64,000 nucleotides of DNA. Origin: Thiomicrorhabdus indica (lineage in GTDB: Bacteria; Pseudomonadota; Gammaproteobacteria; Thiomicrospirales; Thiomicrospiraceae). Positions within the stretch are counted from its first letter, which is position 1, and every line of letters starts with the position of its first letter. A program made the position numbers and the translations under genes. The notes under the pieces were generated by a model. That model was not told where the DNA came from, made no database searches, and saw nothing but the letters and a program-made list of their open reading frames with translations. The stretch lies in the NCBI RefSeq assembly GCF_004293625.1, contig NZ_CP033040.1, positions 2,371,001 to 2,435,000 of the forward strand. The letters run 5' to 3'. Shown here piece after piece: positions 47,337 through 57,482 of the stretch.

Positions 47337-47975
47337 ATGGATAAAAATCAATTTATCGATTTCGTCATGAATACCGGCGTTTTAAAGCTTGGCGAATTCA
47401 CTCTAAAATCTGGTCGAAAAAGCCCATATTTTTTCAACGCAGGTTTGTTTAATACCGGACAAGAAATGGCCACCCTTTCACAAGGTTATGCCGGCGCCAT
47501 TGCCAACTCTGGCATTGAATTTGACGTCCTATTTGGTCCAGCTTATAAAGGCATTCCGCTAGCGGCAACCACAGCGGTCTCACTTGCTCGTGACTTTGAC
47601 TTGGATACACCTTATGCTTTCAATCGCAAAGAAGCAAAAGATCACGGTGAAGGTGGAAACATTGTTGGTGCACCACTGACGGGTAAAGTGCTGATTATTG
47701 ATGATGTCATCACAGCTGGTACGGCAATTCGCGAAGCCATTGATATAATCACCTCAAATGGCGCAGAGCCAGCCGGAGTAGTAATCGCTCTGGACCGTAT
47801 GGAAAAAGGTCAAAATGAACTGTCTGCCATTCAAGAAGTCGAAAAAGAATATGGTATTCCAGTGGTTTCAATTATTGATTTAAATGACATTATCGCTTAC
47901 CTCGAGAAAAGTGATGAAGGTACTCGTTATTTAGACGCAATGAAAAGCTACCGTTCTGAGTACGGAATTGGTTAA
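47337..47975 (+). CDS. pyrE: Orotate phosphoribosyltransferase
   Basis: PyrE joins orotate and PRPP to form OMP. The start at ATG 47337 (212 residues) aligns with E. coli PyrE ([20 protein letters not shown]). An in-frame ATG at 47277 adds an unconserved leader. Motifs are [32 protein letters not shown] and the PRPP loop [13 protein letters not shown]. Upstream, 47203-47222 shares an AAGGAACCTCTGATTGAATC motif with the region upstream of the V-ATPase operon. A hairpin containing ACCGGCCGGT follows the stop. Confidence 0.95.
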   Translation: MDKNQFIDFVMNTGVLKLGEFTLKSGRKSPYFFNAGLFNTGQEMATLSQGYAGAIANSGIEFDVLFGPAYKGIPLAATTAVSLARDFDLDTPYAFNRKEAKDHGEGGNIVGAPLTGKVLIIDDVITAGTAIREAIDIITSNGAEPAGVVIALDRMEKGQNELSAIQEVEKEYGIPVVSIIDLNDIIAYLEKSDEGTRYLDAMKSYRSEYGIG

Positions 47976-47981
47976 CTATTG

Positions 47982-48005
47982 ACCGGCCGGTGAATAATCG
48001 GCCGT
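47982..48005. repeat. ACCGGCCGGT plus half-site hairpin after pyrE
   Basis: ACCGGCCGGT at 47982-47991 is followed by a half-matching CGGCCG at 47999-48004, giving a 6-bp stem (CGGCCG / CGGCCG) around a short AT loop. It lies 7 bases after the pyrE stop and looks like a degraded version of the paired terminators. Confidence 0.5.
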
Positions 48006-48025
48006 AAATTTATGAGGATCTTGCC

Positions 48026-48535
48026 TTGACGCATAAATTACGCGAATTGATTTTGCTCCGTCATGCGAAATCGGATTGGAAAGATGAGGACCATTCGGAT
48101 ATTGAACGGCCAATTTCATCCAAAGGAAAAAAGCAAGCGTCCAAAGTCGCCAAATGGCTTCAAGACAATGCACTAACCCCCGATTTAATTCTAGTTTCCC
48201 CTGCGAAGCGTGCGCAACAGACCTTTCGAAGAATCTGCAAAGAATGCCCTTCTGAATTTCAGACTCTTGATGAACTCTATTTAGCAGAACTCGACACTCT
48301 AAAACAAGTACTGGCAAACATCGACAATGTTCACCGAGTAATGATTATTGGCCACAATCCAGGCTTGGAACAGTTATACCGTTTTTTACTCCACCAAGAT
48401 CCCAATCATGATACACAACTTTTCCCGACTGCTTCCATTGCGCATTTTATCCTTCCGGGTAGCTGGCAAAATTTAGAATCGGGTGACGGAAAGCTCCAGC
48501 AATTTATTCGCCCTAAAGATATTTCTCAGAAATGA
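48026..48535 (+). CDS. SixA-like histidine phosphatase
   Basis: This 169-residue histidine-phosphatase-superfamily protein has the catalytic RHG-type motif LLRHAKSDW (residues 9-17), the SSKGKKQA and SPAKRAQQTF segments, and the second catalytic His in IIGHNPGLEQL. SixA removes phosphate from phospho-His domains such as ArcB-HPt or NPr. The small single-domain form fits SixA better than mutases. Translation starts at TTG 48026, with GAGG about nine bases upstream. No ATG is available in frame nearby. Confidence 0.85.
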   Translation: MTHKLRELILLRHAKSDWKDEDHSDIERPISSKGKKQASKVAKWLQDNALTPDLILVSPAKRAQQTFRRICKECPSEFQTLDELYLAELDTLKQVLANIDNVHRVMIIGHNPGLEQLYRFLLHQDPNHDTQLFPTASIAHFILPGSWQNLESGDGKLQQFIRPKDISQK

Positions 48536-48695
48536 ATGTTTGGCTCTTTCCCATAGAAAACCTATTTATTAACAAGTTTTTAAAGTACTTTAAAATTTAA
48601 GCACTTTAGTAATCTATGCTACTATTTACGCGTATTTAATCATCCATATCCACAACATCAAATTGATGTTTTGTCTTAATATTTGAGGGGAACTT

Positions 48696-49334
48696 ATGAA
48701 AAAGACATTTCTACCAATGGTCGCGATGGCGACACTTTCTGTAGCGGCATTCAACACACAAGCTGCTGATATTCCATCGGCAGGTTCAACCGCTTATGTC
48801 ATCGATAAAGATGGCGATGTGGTTCGTGACCGCTGGGGTCGTTGTGTTCGTTCAATTGACTGGACTGTTGAAACATCCATTGATGCGTGCGAAGGTCGTA
48901 CACCTAAGCCAGCACCAGTAGTTGCAGCCCCAGAACCAAAACCAATGCCGGTTATCGCACCAAAAGCACCTGTTGCAGAGCCAGCAGTTGTTCCAAATGT
49001 ACCGGTTCAATTCCGAGGATTCTTTGATACTGATTCTTCTGAGCTAAAACCAGCCGCATTTGGTGACCTTGATACTTATGCAGACTACCTAAACCAAATG
49101 AACGACGCGTCTGTGAAAGTGACTGGTCATACAGATAGCCGTGGTGCTGAAAGTTATAACCAAAAACTATCTGAGCGTCGTGCAATGGCTGTCAAAAGTT
49201 ACCTTGAAGAAAAAGGCATTGCCTCTGACCGTATCAATGCAAATGGTTCCGGTGAAACTCAACCTATTGCGAGCAACAAAACTGCAGAAGGTCGCGCTGA
49301 AAACCGCCGCGTAGAGGTTGAAATTGTTAAATAA
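48696..49334 (+). CDS. OmpA-family peptidoglycan-associated outer-membrane protein
   Basis: This 212-residue protein has a signal peptide (MKKTFLPMVAMATLSVAAF, cleaved after TQA), a short N-terminal part with WGRCVRSIDWT and a Cys pair (near residues 50 and 67), a Pro/Ala-rich linker (about 70-105) and a C-terminal OmpA domain (about 106-212: FDTDSSELKP, VTGHTDSRGAESYNQKLSE, ENRRVEVEI). There is no eight-strand barrel, so it is a small linker-type OmpA protein. A strong GAGGGG ribosome-binding site suggests high expression. Its OmpA domain is comparable to the one fused to LapE. Confidence 0.9.
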   Translation: MKKTFLPMVAMATLSVAAFNTQAADIPSAGSTAYVIDKDGDVVRDRWGRCVRSIDWTVETSIDACEGRTPKPAPVVAAPEPKPMPVIAPKAPVAEPAVVPNVPVQFRGFFDTDSSELKPAAFGDLDTYADYLNQMNDASVKVTGHTDSRGAESYNQKLSERRAMAVKSYLEEKGIASDRINANGSGETQPIASNKTAEGRAENRRVEVEIVK

Positions 49335-49344
49335 GTAACGATTT

Positions 49345-49420
49345 CAAAACCTTTTAAGAGGTTGAAATCATTAAGCAATTAATGATTCCAAAACCTTTTA
49401 AGAAGCTGAATTTGTTTAGT
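49345..49420. repeat. Two imperfect copies of a small hairpin
   Basis: gatttcaaaaccttttaaga, continuing ggttgaaatc, at 49345-49370 can fold on itself (gatttcaa / ttgaaatc). A second, diverged copy (gattccaaaaccttttaaga, then agctgaat) follows about 40 bases later. The pair lies between the OmpA-like gene stop and its terminator. Confidence 0.5.
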
Positions 49421-49440
49421 TAACAAGCTTACTTCAATAA

Positions 49441-49468
49441 AAAAACCGCCTATTAGGCGGTTTTTTTA
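49441..49468 (+). terminator. Rho-independent terminator after the OmpA-like gene
   Basis: The stem AAACCGCCT / AGGCGGTTT with loop ATT is followed by TTTTT. A single ACCGGCCGGT at 49491-49500 lies between this and the convergent TauE-type gene. Confidence 0.92.
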
Positions 49469-49517
49469 TTCACATGGGATATCTATATTTACCGGCCGGT
49501 ATACATCTTTTTATAGA

Positions 49518-50282
49518 CTAACTCATTGCTTTTAACATCAAACTCACTCCAACCAAAATTGTCACAATTTCAAAGGCGCGTTTGACTAACTTATTTCCTT
49601 TAACAATGGCAAAGTGAGCACCAAGATAGCCGCCAATCAGAGAACCTAAAATCAACGCTGGCAACCAAGACCATTCTATTTCACCTAAAATCCCTAGAGT
49701 CAGAGCTCCTGATCCATTCCAAAAAATACCCACCAAAACCAAAGTGTAAGCAACGGCTGATTTGTAGTCTAAGCCAAACCAACGGACTAACCAAAGCGTC
49801 ACAAACAAACCTGTGCCAGAGGTTAAAGAACCGTTTAATCCACCAATGACAAATAACACTAAACCACCCAATAGATAACCTCTGAGATCGCGGTTAGCCG
49901 CTTCAGTTATCTGTCCAAGCCCAGGTTTAAACCAAGAATACAAGCCGAGACCCAAAGTGAGTAAACCTAAAAGCCCCTGTGACACTCGATCATCCACTTG
50001 AAGAATAATGCTAGCGCCTAATACAACACCGGGCAATCCCATTGCCAATATAAAAGCCGAAAACTTCCAATCCAGTGTGGAAGACTTCATATGTCGAGCA
50101 GTGGCGCCAAGCCCTAAAAACACACTGGCAACTTTATGAGTTGCAAGCGCCACGCCAAATGGCAAGCCTAAAAACAACAGTGCCGGTAATTGCAACAGCC
50201 CTGCTCCACCACCCGCTAATGCCGAAAATAGATTAGCCACAAGAGAAATGACAAACAGTAAAAACTGATCAAAAAAATCCAT
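49518..50282 (-). CDS. TauE/SafE-family (UPF0721) membrane permease
   Basis: This 254-residue protein has about eight transmembrane segments in two repeats. The N-terminal repeat contains LFSALAGGGAGLLQLPALLFLG, and the second contains FVIGGLNGSLTSGTGLFVTLWL. These glycine-rich motifs are typical of TauE/SafE exporters of sulfite or organosulfonates. In a sulfur-oxidising host, sulfite export would make sense, but the substrate is not readable from sequence. A TGAGG ribosome-binding site precedes the start. It lies downstream of mscS with a terminator between them. Confidence 0.85.
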   Translation of the reverse strand: MDFFDQFLLFVISLVANLFSALAGGGAGLLQLPALLFLGLPFGVALATHKVASVFLGLGATARHMKSSTLDWKFSAFILAMGLPGVVLGASIILQVDDRVSQGLLGLLTLGLGLYSWFKPGLGQITEAANRDLRGYLLGGLVLFVIGGLNGSLTSGTGLFVTLWLVRWFGLDYKSAVAYTLVLVGIFWNGSGALTLGILGEIEWSWLPALILGSLIGGYLGAHFAIVKGNKLVKRAFEIVTILVGVSLMLKAMS

Positions 50283-50329
50283 TCATATCCTCAAAAACGC
50301 CTTTTCATTAGAATAAGTCGCCTTAAAAT

Positions 50330-50364
50330 AAAAAAGGCACAGAGTTACGACAACCCCATGCCTT
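50330..50364 (-). terminator. Minus-strand terminator after mscS
   Basis: On the minus strand AAGGCA (from 50364) pairs with TGCCTT (to 50334) around a 19-base loop and runs into TTTTTT. The short stem makes the call moderate. Confidence 0.5.
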
Positions 50365-50391
50365 ACACACCACTTTCTTTTTTAAGAAAAT

Positions 50392-51216
50392 TTAGTCCGC
50401 TTTTGATTCCTGATGAACATGCACATCCATTTGAGGATAAGGAATTGAAATTCCTTCAGCATCAAATGCCGCTTTGACTTTTTCATTCATTTCCCACTTA
50501 ACCTTCCAGTAATCACCAGATTTCACCCATGGTCGAACAATGAAATCAATACTGCTGGCACCCAATTCACCCAGTGCAATCACTGGCTCAGGTTCAGGAA
50601 GAATACGATCATCTTCTGCGACTAAACGCTGCAAAATTTCTTTGGCTTTTTTAATGTCATCGTCATAACCGATTCCAAAAACCATATCGACACGACGAGT
50701 TTCACGCGCAGAGTAGTTGGTAATTGAATCACTGTAAATGGAACCATTTGGCACAATGATTTCCTTGTTATCGCCAGTGCGGAACGTTGAACTGAAGATA
50801 TTGATGGATTCCACTACACCCATAACACCGCCAGCTTCGACAAAATCACCACTTTTAAACGGTTTAAAGACTAACAGCATTACGCCAGCCGCAAAGTTCT
50901 GCATGGAACCCTGTAAAGCCAAACCAATTGCTAAACCAGCCGCACCAATCAATGCAACCAGAGATGTGGTGTCAACGCCTAATTGATCTAACGAAGCGAC
51001 AATGACAAACAGTAATAAAATCGCACTGAGAATAGAGGTCACAAAATTGACCAACATTTCGTCCATTTTCCCAGAACGTTTCATCAGCTTTTTGACAAGT
51101 CCAACTACGAGTCGAACCACCATACGACCGACAATAAAAATAACGATGGCCAAAGAGATATTGATTCCCCAAGGAATCACATAATCATTCACCATCTGAG
51201 CTAAATCCAATTCCAT
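50392..51216 (-). CDS. mscS: Small-conductance mechanosensitive channel
   Basis: This 274-residue protein has the MscS layout: three transmembrane helices in the first 110 residues, a Gly/Ala-rich pore helix (LIGAAGLAIGLALQGSMQNFAAGV), the beta domain (PFKSGDFVEAGGVMGVVESI, then FRTGDNKEIIVPN) and the alpha/beta cytoplasmic domain (VDMVFGIGYDDDIKKAKEIL). It opens on membrane tension to release solutes after hypo-osmotic shock. Length matches E. coli MscS (286). The ribosome-binding site AGAGG supports the start. Confidence 0.94.
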   Translation of the reverse strand: MELDLAQMVNDYVIPWGINISLAIVIFIVGRMVVRLVVGLVKKLMKRSGKMDEMLVNFVTSILSAILLLFVIVASLDQLGVDTTSLVALIGAAGLAIGLALQGSMQNFAAGVMLLVFKPFKSGDFVEAGGVMGVVESINIFSSTFRTGDNKEIIVPNGSIYSDSITNYSARETRRVDMVFGIGYDDDIKKAKEILQRLVAEDDRILPEPEPVIALGELGASSIDFIVRPWVKSGDYWKVKWEMNEKVKAAFDAEGISIPYPQMDVHVHQESKAD

Positions 51217-51303
51217 TTACTATTCCTCTAATAAAATATAAGACACTAAAATAATTACTCAAAAGCCATGGAAAGGCAATAATTTTTAGACTCGCAAACG
51301 GTT

Positions 51304-52221
<918 letters not shown>

Positions 52222-52707
52222 TTAATCTCTAAAGTTGTTAAATTGCAACGGCATATCAATCTCTTCATTGCCACGCAAAAGCTGCATCACCGCCTGTAAA
52301 TCATCACGTTTTTTCCCCGTGACACGCACACTTTCGCCTTGAATTTGCGCTTGTACCTTAAGCTTACTGTCTTTAATCAATTTGACAATTTTTTTGGCAA
52401 TTGGCGCATCCAAACCTTCACGTAGGACAATATCTTGTTTCGCAGACTTTAACTGAACATTTGGATCTTTTTCCTCAACGCACTTAATATCAATACCGCG
52501 ACGATTGGCTTTTTGAATCAAAATCTCAAACATCTGTTTCAACTGAAAATCTGATTCCGTACTCATTGTCACCGTAGTGTCATTCAACGTAAATTCAGAC
52601 CCAGTCCCTTTAAAATCGTAGCGCGTCGTCACTTCCTTATTCGCTTGATCCACAGCATTCTGCAACTCATGCTTATCCAATTCCGACACAATATCAAAAG
52701 ACGGCAT
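52222..52707 (-). CDS. yajQ: YajQ-family nucleotide-binding protein
   Basis: This 161-residue protein matches UPF0234/YajQ throughout: [47 protein letters not shown] and [18 protein letters not shown]. Family members bind RNA/GTP or, in Xanthomonas and Pseudomonas, c-di-GMP. This makes it a third possible c-di-GMP-related protein in the window besides LapD and the GGDEF-EAL enzyme. A strong GGAGGT ribosome-binding site precedes it. Confidence 0.93.
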   Translation of the reverse strand: MPSFDIVSELDKHELQNAVDQANKEVTTRYDFKGTGSEFTLNDTTVTMSTESDFQLKQMFEILIQKANRRGIDIKCVEEKDPNVQLKSAKQDIVLREGLDAPIAKKIVKLIKDSKLKVQAQIQGESVRVTGKKRDDLQAVMQLLRGNEEIDMPLQFNNFRD

Positions 52708-52766
52708 TTGACCTCCAAATCAATTAAAATTCACAAACTCTTAATTCTATCACGAAGCCAAAACCT

Positions 52767-53951
52767 ATGAGCCAACCGTTGCATCTACCAATTTCCAAAA
52801 CCGCTGCCCAAATCGCTCCTTTTCGCGTTATGAAAATTCTTGGACAAGCCAAAGCACTTGAAACTCAAGGCCGCGACATCATTCACATGGAAATTGGCGA
52901 ACCGGATTTTGCCTCTTTGCCTTGCGTGCATCAGGCCGCCATGCAAGCGGCTGAAAAAGGCATTACCCATTACACGCCAACTTTAGGTTTACCGGCGCTT
53001 CGAGAAAAACTCTCCGAGTTTTATCAAAACTTTTACAACGCAAAGATACCGGCCGGTAGAGTTGTGATTACCCCAGGTTCTTCTTCCGCATTACAACTTG
53101 TTTTGACCGCGATATTAAATCCAAACGATACCGTCTTAATGCCAGACCCTACCTACCCCTGTAATCGCCAATTTGTGGAGCTTCTACAAGCCAATGTAGA
53201 ATCAATTCCGGTCGATGTGACCACCAATTACCAGTTGACCACCCAGCTTTTGGAAAAGCATTGGCAGCCCCACATCAAAGCGGTCATGGTCGCCAGTCCT
53301 GCGAATCCAACCGGCACTCTCATTGAGCAAGAAGAACTACTCAAAATGGCAAATTTCTTAGCTGAGAAAAATTGCTATTTTATTGTCGATGAAATCTATC
53401 AAGGTTTGGTTTATGACCGGCCGGCAGAGAGTATCTTGGGGCATGAAAAAACACCTGAAAATATCATTGTCATAAATTCTTTTTCCAAGTTTTTCGGAAT
53501 GACAGGTTGGCGTTTAGGCTGGACAATCGCGCCAGCCCATTTAATCGACATTCTGGATCGACTTGGGCAGAATTTATATCTATCCGCGCCCACTCCTTCG
53601 CAATATGGTGCGCTCGCTGTTTTGGAACCCGAAGCATTAAGCGAGCTTGAAACCCGCCGGCAAACTTTTCAACACCGACGTGACCGTTTAATTTCAGCCA
53701 TGCAAAACGCCGGTTTTAAGCTCAAAACTTTACCGGCCGGTGCCTTTTATATTTATTGGGATGTGTCTGCATTCACGGATGACTCCGAACAATTCTGTGC
53801 AGAACTTCTCGAACAAACCGGTGTCGCGATTACGCCCGGAACAGACTTTGGCAAATCTGGAGGCAAAACTCACGTTCGTCTAGCCTACACCAATAATCGA
53901 ATTGAAGAAGCGGTCGAACGAATTGCACAGTTTACAAAACAACTTTCATAA
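52767..53951 (+). CDS. PLP-dependent class I/II aminotransferase
   Basis: This 394-residue fold-type I aminotransferase has HMEIGEPDF, ITPGSSSALQLVL, SPANPTGTLIEQEEL, YFIVDEIYQGLVY and the PLP lysine in NSFSKFFGMTGWRLGW (near 241), with the carboxylate-binding Arg in HVRLAYT. It is close to aspartate/alanine-type transaminases, but the amino donor cannot be assigned. It carries three CCGGCCGG cores in 0.7 kb (53049 IPAGR, 53418 DRPA, 53733 LPAGA), and two more form its terminator. It diverges from yajQ. Confidence 0.88.
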   Translation: MSQPLHLPISKTAAQIAPFRVMKILGQAKALETQGRDIIHMEIGEPDFASLPCVHQAAMQAAEKGITHYTPTLGLPALREKLSEFYQNFYNAKIPAGRVVITPGSSSALQLVLTAILNPNDTVLMPDPTYPCNRQFVELLQANVESIPVDVTTNYQLTTQLLEKHWQPHIKAVMVASPANPTGTLIEQEELLKMANFLAEKNCYFIVDEIYQGLVYDRPAESILGHEKTPENIIVINSFSKFFGMTGWRLGWTIAPAHLIDILDRLGQNLYLSAPTPSQYGALAVLEPEALSELETRRQTFQHRRDRLISAMQNAGFKLKTLPAGAFYIYWDVSAFTDDSEQFCAELLEQTGVAITPGTDFGKSGGKTHVRLAYTNNRIEEAVERIAQFTKQLS

Positions 53952-53954
53952 AAT

Positions 53955-53991
53955 ACCGGCCGGTACAAAACAGTTTTTCTGCCGGCCGGTC
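53955..53991. terminator. Bidirectional terminator built from paired CCGGCCGG
   Basis: ACCGGCCGGT at 53955-53964 and GCCGGCCGGT at 53982-53991 form a 9-bp GC stem. The loop itself contains a smaller aaaac/gtttt pair. It starts four bases after the aminotransferase stop and ends six bases before the convergent P-type ATPase stop. Confidence 0.8.
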
Positions 53992-53996
53992 AAGTT

Positions 53997-56708
53997 TCAT
54001 GCGCGAGCATAATTTGCCCACTTATCACGCTGGCGTTTTTTGTACCATTCGTGATTCAGCAGCAACATAACGGGAAATGGAATCAGTAACAAAAGATATT
54101 CCAACGGCACAGTTGCCGTATTAAAAACGGTTTGTACCGGTGGTGCATACAAAATCAACAGCACAAAAAACACCTCAGTGCCAACACCAAACCAAATCAT
54201 CTTGTTGGTGCCTTGCAAATTCCACAGAGAATCTTCCCAAGAACGCAATGTGAAAACATTCGCCATCTGACAAGTAATCGCGCCCAACAAAGTCATGGTC
54301 ATCGCTTGTCGATGATATTCATCCGAAATATCCAAATCCCCATATTCCCAACCTGTGAGAAATAAAAAGCCGAGGAAGGCAAACATCGCGGCTCCAGCCT
54401 CAAACATTCCATTCATAAAATAACCACGCTTAAAGACTTCTCTATCTAAAATCTTTTCATCTTTGCCGACAGGTGGTCTTTTCATAATGTGTTTTTCAGG
54501 TTTTTCAGATCCTAACCCGAGACCAGGCAACTGGTCAGTCCCCAAGTCAATCAACAGAATTTGAATCACCGATAGCGGTAATGGAATCTTTAAGAAAAAC
54601 GACAATATATAGGGAACAATTTCTGGGACATTAGAGCTCAGAATATAAGTCGTCAATTTCTTAATATTGAAATAAACCGTACGCCCCTCTTCGACAGCCG
54701 CCACAATCGATTTGAAGTTATCATCCAACAGTATCATGTCACCAGATTCTTTCGCCACATCGGTTCCAGACCCCATTGCAATGCCAATATCCGCCTTCTT
54801 CAGAGCAGGCGAATCATTCACGCCATCGCCAGTCATGGCAACGACCTCACCATTGTCCTGCAATAATTGCGCAATCCGCAGTTTTTGAGCAGAGGCCATT
54901 CGAGCAAACAACAAATGTTTGTCTCTAAGTTTGCCTCGCAATTGATCATCACCAAGATGATCTAGATCATGCCCCGTTAAAACCTCATCGATTTTCAAAC
55001 CAACTTTTTCGCCAATTGCACGAGCAGTAATCGGGTTATCACCGGTAATCATCATGACGCGAATATGTGCCGAGTAACACTGTGCCACCGCTTCTTTGAC
55101 GCCATTTCGCGGAGGGTCCATTAAACCAAGTAGACCAACAAACACTAAATCATTTTCACCATCACCGACTTTTGTGGCAATGGCCAAAACTCGATACGCT
55201 TGTGCTGCCATTTTTTCATTTTGACGGTTAATCTCTGCAATTTTGTCTGAATCCAACGGTTGAAGGCCACTGTCGCCTTGCCAGTGATTACACAAGGGCA
55301 AGACCGCCTCTAAAGCCCCTTTTACCGCTAAGCTTTCCTTATATTCACCGGCCGGTTTAACTAACGTGGACATCATTTTCCGCTCAGAGGAAAACGCGTA
55401 CTCTTTCACCTTTTCCCAATCACCAAATTCTGCCTGTGCTTTTTGTGCAGCAACCAATAGTGCAATCTCGGTTGGGTCGCCAAATGAGGTTTTCGCTTTG
55501 TAATCAACTTGAGCATGGGTATTGATCGCTGCCAGTTGCAACACCCTTTGCAAAGTTGGAAAGGTCGTACTTTTCGATTCATGCGGTGATCGCCCCGGCT
55601 CTCCGGTAAATTGCCACTCGCCATCTTCATAATAGCCTTTTCCCGTAACCGAACAGCCGCAGCCATTGGGTAACCAAGCCGTTTGCACGGTCATTTCGTT
55701 TTGGGTCAAGGTTCCCGTCTTATCCGAGCAAATGACGGTGGCCGAACCCAAAGTTTCCACCGAGTTCAGGTTTTTAATCAAGGCTTGGCGACGCGCCATT
55801 CGCTGAGAAGCTAAAGACAGAGATAAGGTAATGGTCGGCAAGAGCCCTTCTGGAACATTTGCGACAATTAACGACAGTGCAAAAATCGCAGAAATTAATA
55901 ACCCTCGATCTGAGAACCAACCCAATAAAAAGAAAACAACCCCGGCACCTAACGCCAATAAGGTCAGAATCTTGGTCATGTGCTTAATTTCTTTTTCGAT
56001 CGGCGTTTCAGTTTTTCCAACCTCAGCGGTCATACGAGCAATTTTACCGAACTCAGTTGCTTCTCCTGTGGCAACCACCACCGCTAGACCATTCCCATTG
56101 GTAATCGCGGCACCGGCAAATACCATATTTTTGGCATCCAATTCACGGGTCGCATCACCATGGTTCAAATTTCGCAATGACGGCGTGGATTCACCATTCA
56201 GAACCGAAAGATTTAAATACAAATCATTCGATTCGAACAAAATCGCATCGGCTGCCACTTTATCGCCTTCACTCAAAATCAGAATATCACCCGGCACCAC
56301 ATCGCGCGCATCAATGGTCATTGTCTCGCCATCTCGCAAAACCATCGCTTCCGATTTAACTAGTTTTAATAAGGCCTCCATCGCTTTGTCGGCTTTAAAC
56401 TTTTGCCAGAACGTGAAGGTTGCATTGATAAAAACCGCAGCGAATACCGCATATGCGAGGATGTCATTACCCTCTCCGGGTTGAAAATAGTGCGCTACCA
56501 GTGCTAACAGCCCTGCGACTTCCAGCAAAATAGGGAAAAAACTGATGTATTCTTTGAGATATTCAATTCGGTAATCTTTCTTTTTCGTCTGTGCAATTTG
56601 GTTGGGACCAAAGTCGCGTAAACGACGGTCAATTTCGCCATTATGCAACCCTTTCGGAGAGCTTTTGACCTCTGCAAAGACTTTTTCAATGGGCTGCTTA
56701 AATAACAT
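53997..56708 (-). CDS. P-type cation ATPase, Na+/K+ (type IIC)-like
   Basis: This 903-residue pump has the actuator motif LNGESTP, the phosphorylated Asp in CSDKTGTLTQNEMT (near 330), the ATP-binding domain and the hinge MTGDGVNDSPALK. Membrane helix 4 reads VANVPEGLLPTITLSLSLAS, and helices 5-6 read LSSNVPEIVPY and LLIDLGTDQLPGLGLG. These match Na+/K+-ATPase alpha subunits (VANVPEGLL, TSNIPE, IDLGTD) rather than Ca2+ pumps (AAIPEGLP). The two Asp of IDLGTD and the Ser/Glu before them are cation ligands in that class. There is no beta subunit nearby. It is coupled to the UspA-like gene upstream (three-base gap) and lies beside the V-ATPase operon. Confidence 0.88.
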   Translation of the reverse strand: MLFKQPIEKVFAEVKSSPKGLHNGEIDRRLRDFGPNQIAQTKKKDYRIEYLKEYISFFPILLEVAGLLALVAHYFQPGEGNDILAYAVFAAVFINATFTFWQKFKADKAMEALLKLVKSEAMVLRDGETMTIDARDVVPGDILILSEGDKVAADAILFESNDLYLNLSVLNGESTPSLRNLNHGDATRELDAKNMVFAGAAITNGNGLAVVVATGEATEFGKIARMTAEVGKTETPIEKEIKHMTKILTLLALGAGVVFFLLGWFSDRGLLISAIFALSLIVANVPEGLLPTITLSLSLASQRMARRQALIKNLNSVETLGSATVICSDKTGTLTQNEMTVQTAWLPNGCGCSVTGKGYYEDGEWQFTGEPGRSPHESKSTTFPTLQRVLQLAAINTHAQVDYKAKTSFGDPTEIALLVAAQKAQAEFGDWEKVKEYAFSSERKMMSTLVKPAGEYKESLAVKGALEAVLPLCNHWQGDSGLQPLDSDKIAEINRQNEKMAAQAYRVLAIATKVGDGENDLVFVGLLGLMDPPRNGVKEAVAQCYSAHIRVMMITGDNPITARAIGEKVGLKIDEVLTGHDLDHLGDDQLRGKLRDKHLLFARMASAQKLRIAQLLQDNGEVVAMTGDGVNDSPALKKADIGIAMGSGTDVAKESGDMILLDDNFKSIVAAVEEGRTVYFNIKKLTTYILSSNVPEIVPYILSFFLKIPLPLSVIQILLIDLGTDQLPGLGLGSEKPEKHIMKRPPVGKDEKILDREVFKRGYFMNGMFEAGAAMFAFLGFLFLTGWEYGDLDISDEYHRQAMTMTLLGAITCQMANVFTLRSWEDSLWNLQGTNKMIWFGVGTEVFFVLLILYAPPVQTVFNTATVPLEYLLLLIPFPVMLLLNHEWYKKRQRDKWANYARA

Positions 56709-56711
56709 TGC

Positions 56712-57482
56712 TCACCCCTTCCATGGATAGAAAACAATTGAATTGACGCTGCAGTGATCACCTATATCAGCGAGTTGCCTAGTGGGATAAACCCCAGAAC
56801 GGATGACCAATAAGTCCATATTATTTTCGACAACATAGCGCTGTAATCCTTCTGCTCCCATCGGCTTTATCGCATTAATCACTTCAATATTTTCTTCTGA
56901 AATGCCCGCCATAATTGCTAGCTGCATAAAGGGGGCAGCCAGATATTTGAGCCCCGACTTGGTCGTCGCCTTGGCAAACCCTTTTTCCGAAGCCAGATAA
57001 ATTCGACCATAACCGTCGCTATGCTTTAGCAGTCCTAACCAAAGAACAAACGTATGTGGATTGATTTGCTCTTTAGACACCAACATCAACCGGCCGGTAC
57101 TTTTTACATGGGCGACATTTTTGATTTTCACCACTGCAATATCGGTCTCGATATCGGATTTAATAATATTTTCGCTGAATGAACGCAATTTGGAGTCTTG
57201 GCGTGTTGCACAAAATAGAGTGTCAACCGCGTAGAGTTGGCAAAAGTGTTGAAGCTGCTCAATGACATCGCCTTGCAACTCAATAAACTCAAACTCTACA
57301 TTATGTGCTTCAGCAATTTCATGCAAACTTTCAACTGATTTTTGAACGCGTTCCTTTGATTCTTTACCGTTGTCTATAAATAGTGCCGTAAATGGCAAAT
57401 TGACAGATTGGGCATAAGAGATCGCGTAGTAACTTGCTGACTCAGACAGCAAGGAACCATTAATCATGGAAACAACTTTCAT
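56712..57482 (-). CDS. Tandem UspA-like stress protein
   Basis: This 256-residue protein has an N-terminal UspA-like alpha/beta fold (MKVVSMINGSLLSESASYYA, then FTALFIDNG and a VDTLFCATRQDSK segment). A second, diverged half ends LLVIRSGVYPTRQLADIGDH. The ATP-binding GxxGxxxxGS(S/T) loop of canonical UspA is not obvious, so ligand binding is uncertain. The stop is three bases before the P-type ATPase start on the same strand, so the two are co-transcribed. It may regulate or sense the pump. A GGAG ribosome-binding site supports the start. Confidence 0.72.
   Translation of the reverse strand: MKVVSMINGSLLSESASYYAISYAQSVNLPFTALFIDNGKESKERVQKSVESLHEIAEAHNVEFEFIELQGDVIEQLQHFCQLYAVDTLFCATRQDSKLRSFSENIIKSDIETDIAVVKIKNVAHVKSTGRLMLVSKEQINPHTFVLWLGLLKHSDGYGRIYLASEKGFAKATTKSGLKYLAAPFMQLAIMAGISEENIEVINAIKPMGAEGLQRYVVENNMDLLVIRSGVYPTRQLADIGDHCSVNSIVFYPWKG

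Noticed and set aside
47982-48005. Restriction-modification recognition as the cause of the palindrome excess
   Set aside because: Restriction avoidance depletes sites and does not enrich them. No restriction or methylase gene is in the window. Left only as a possibility to test.
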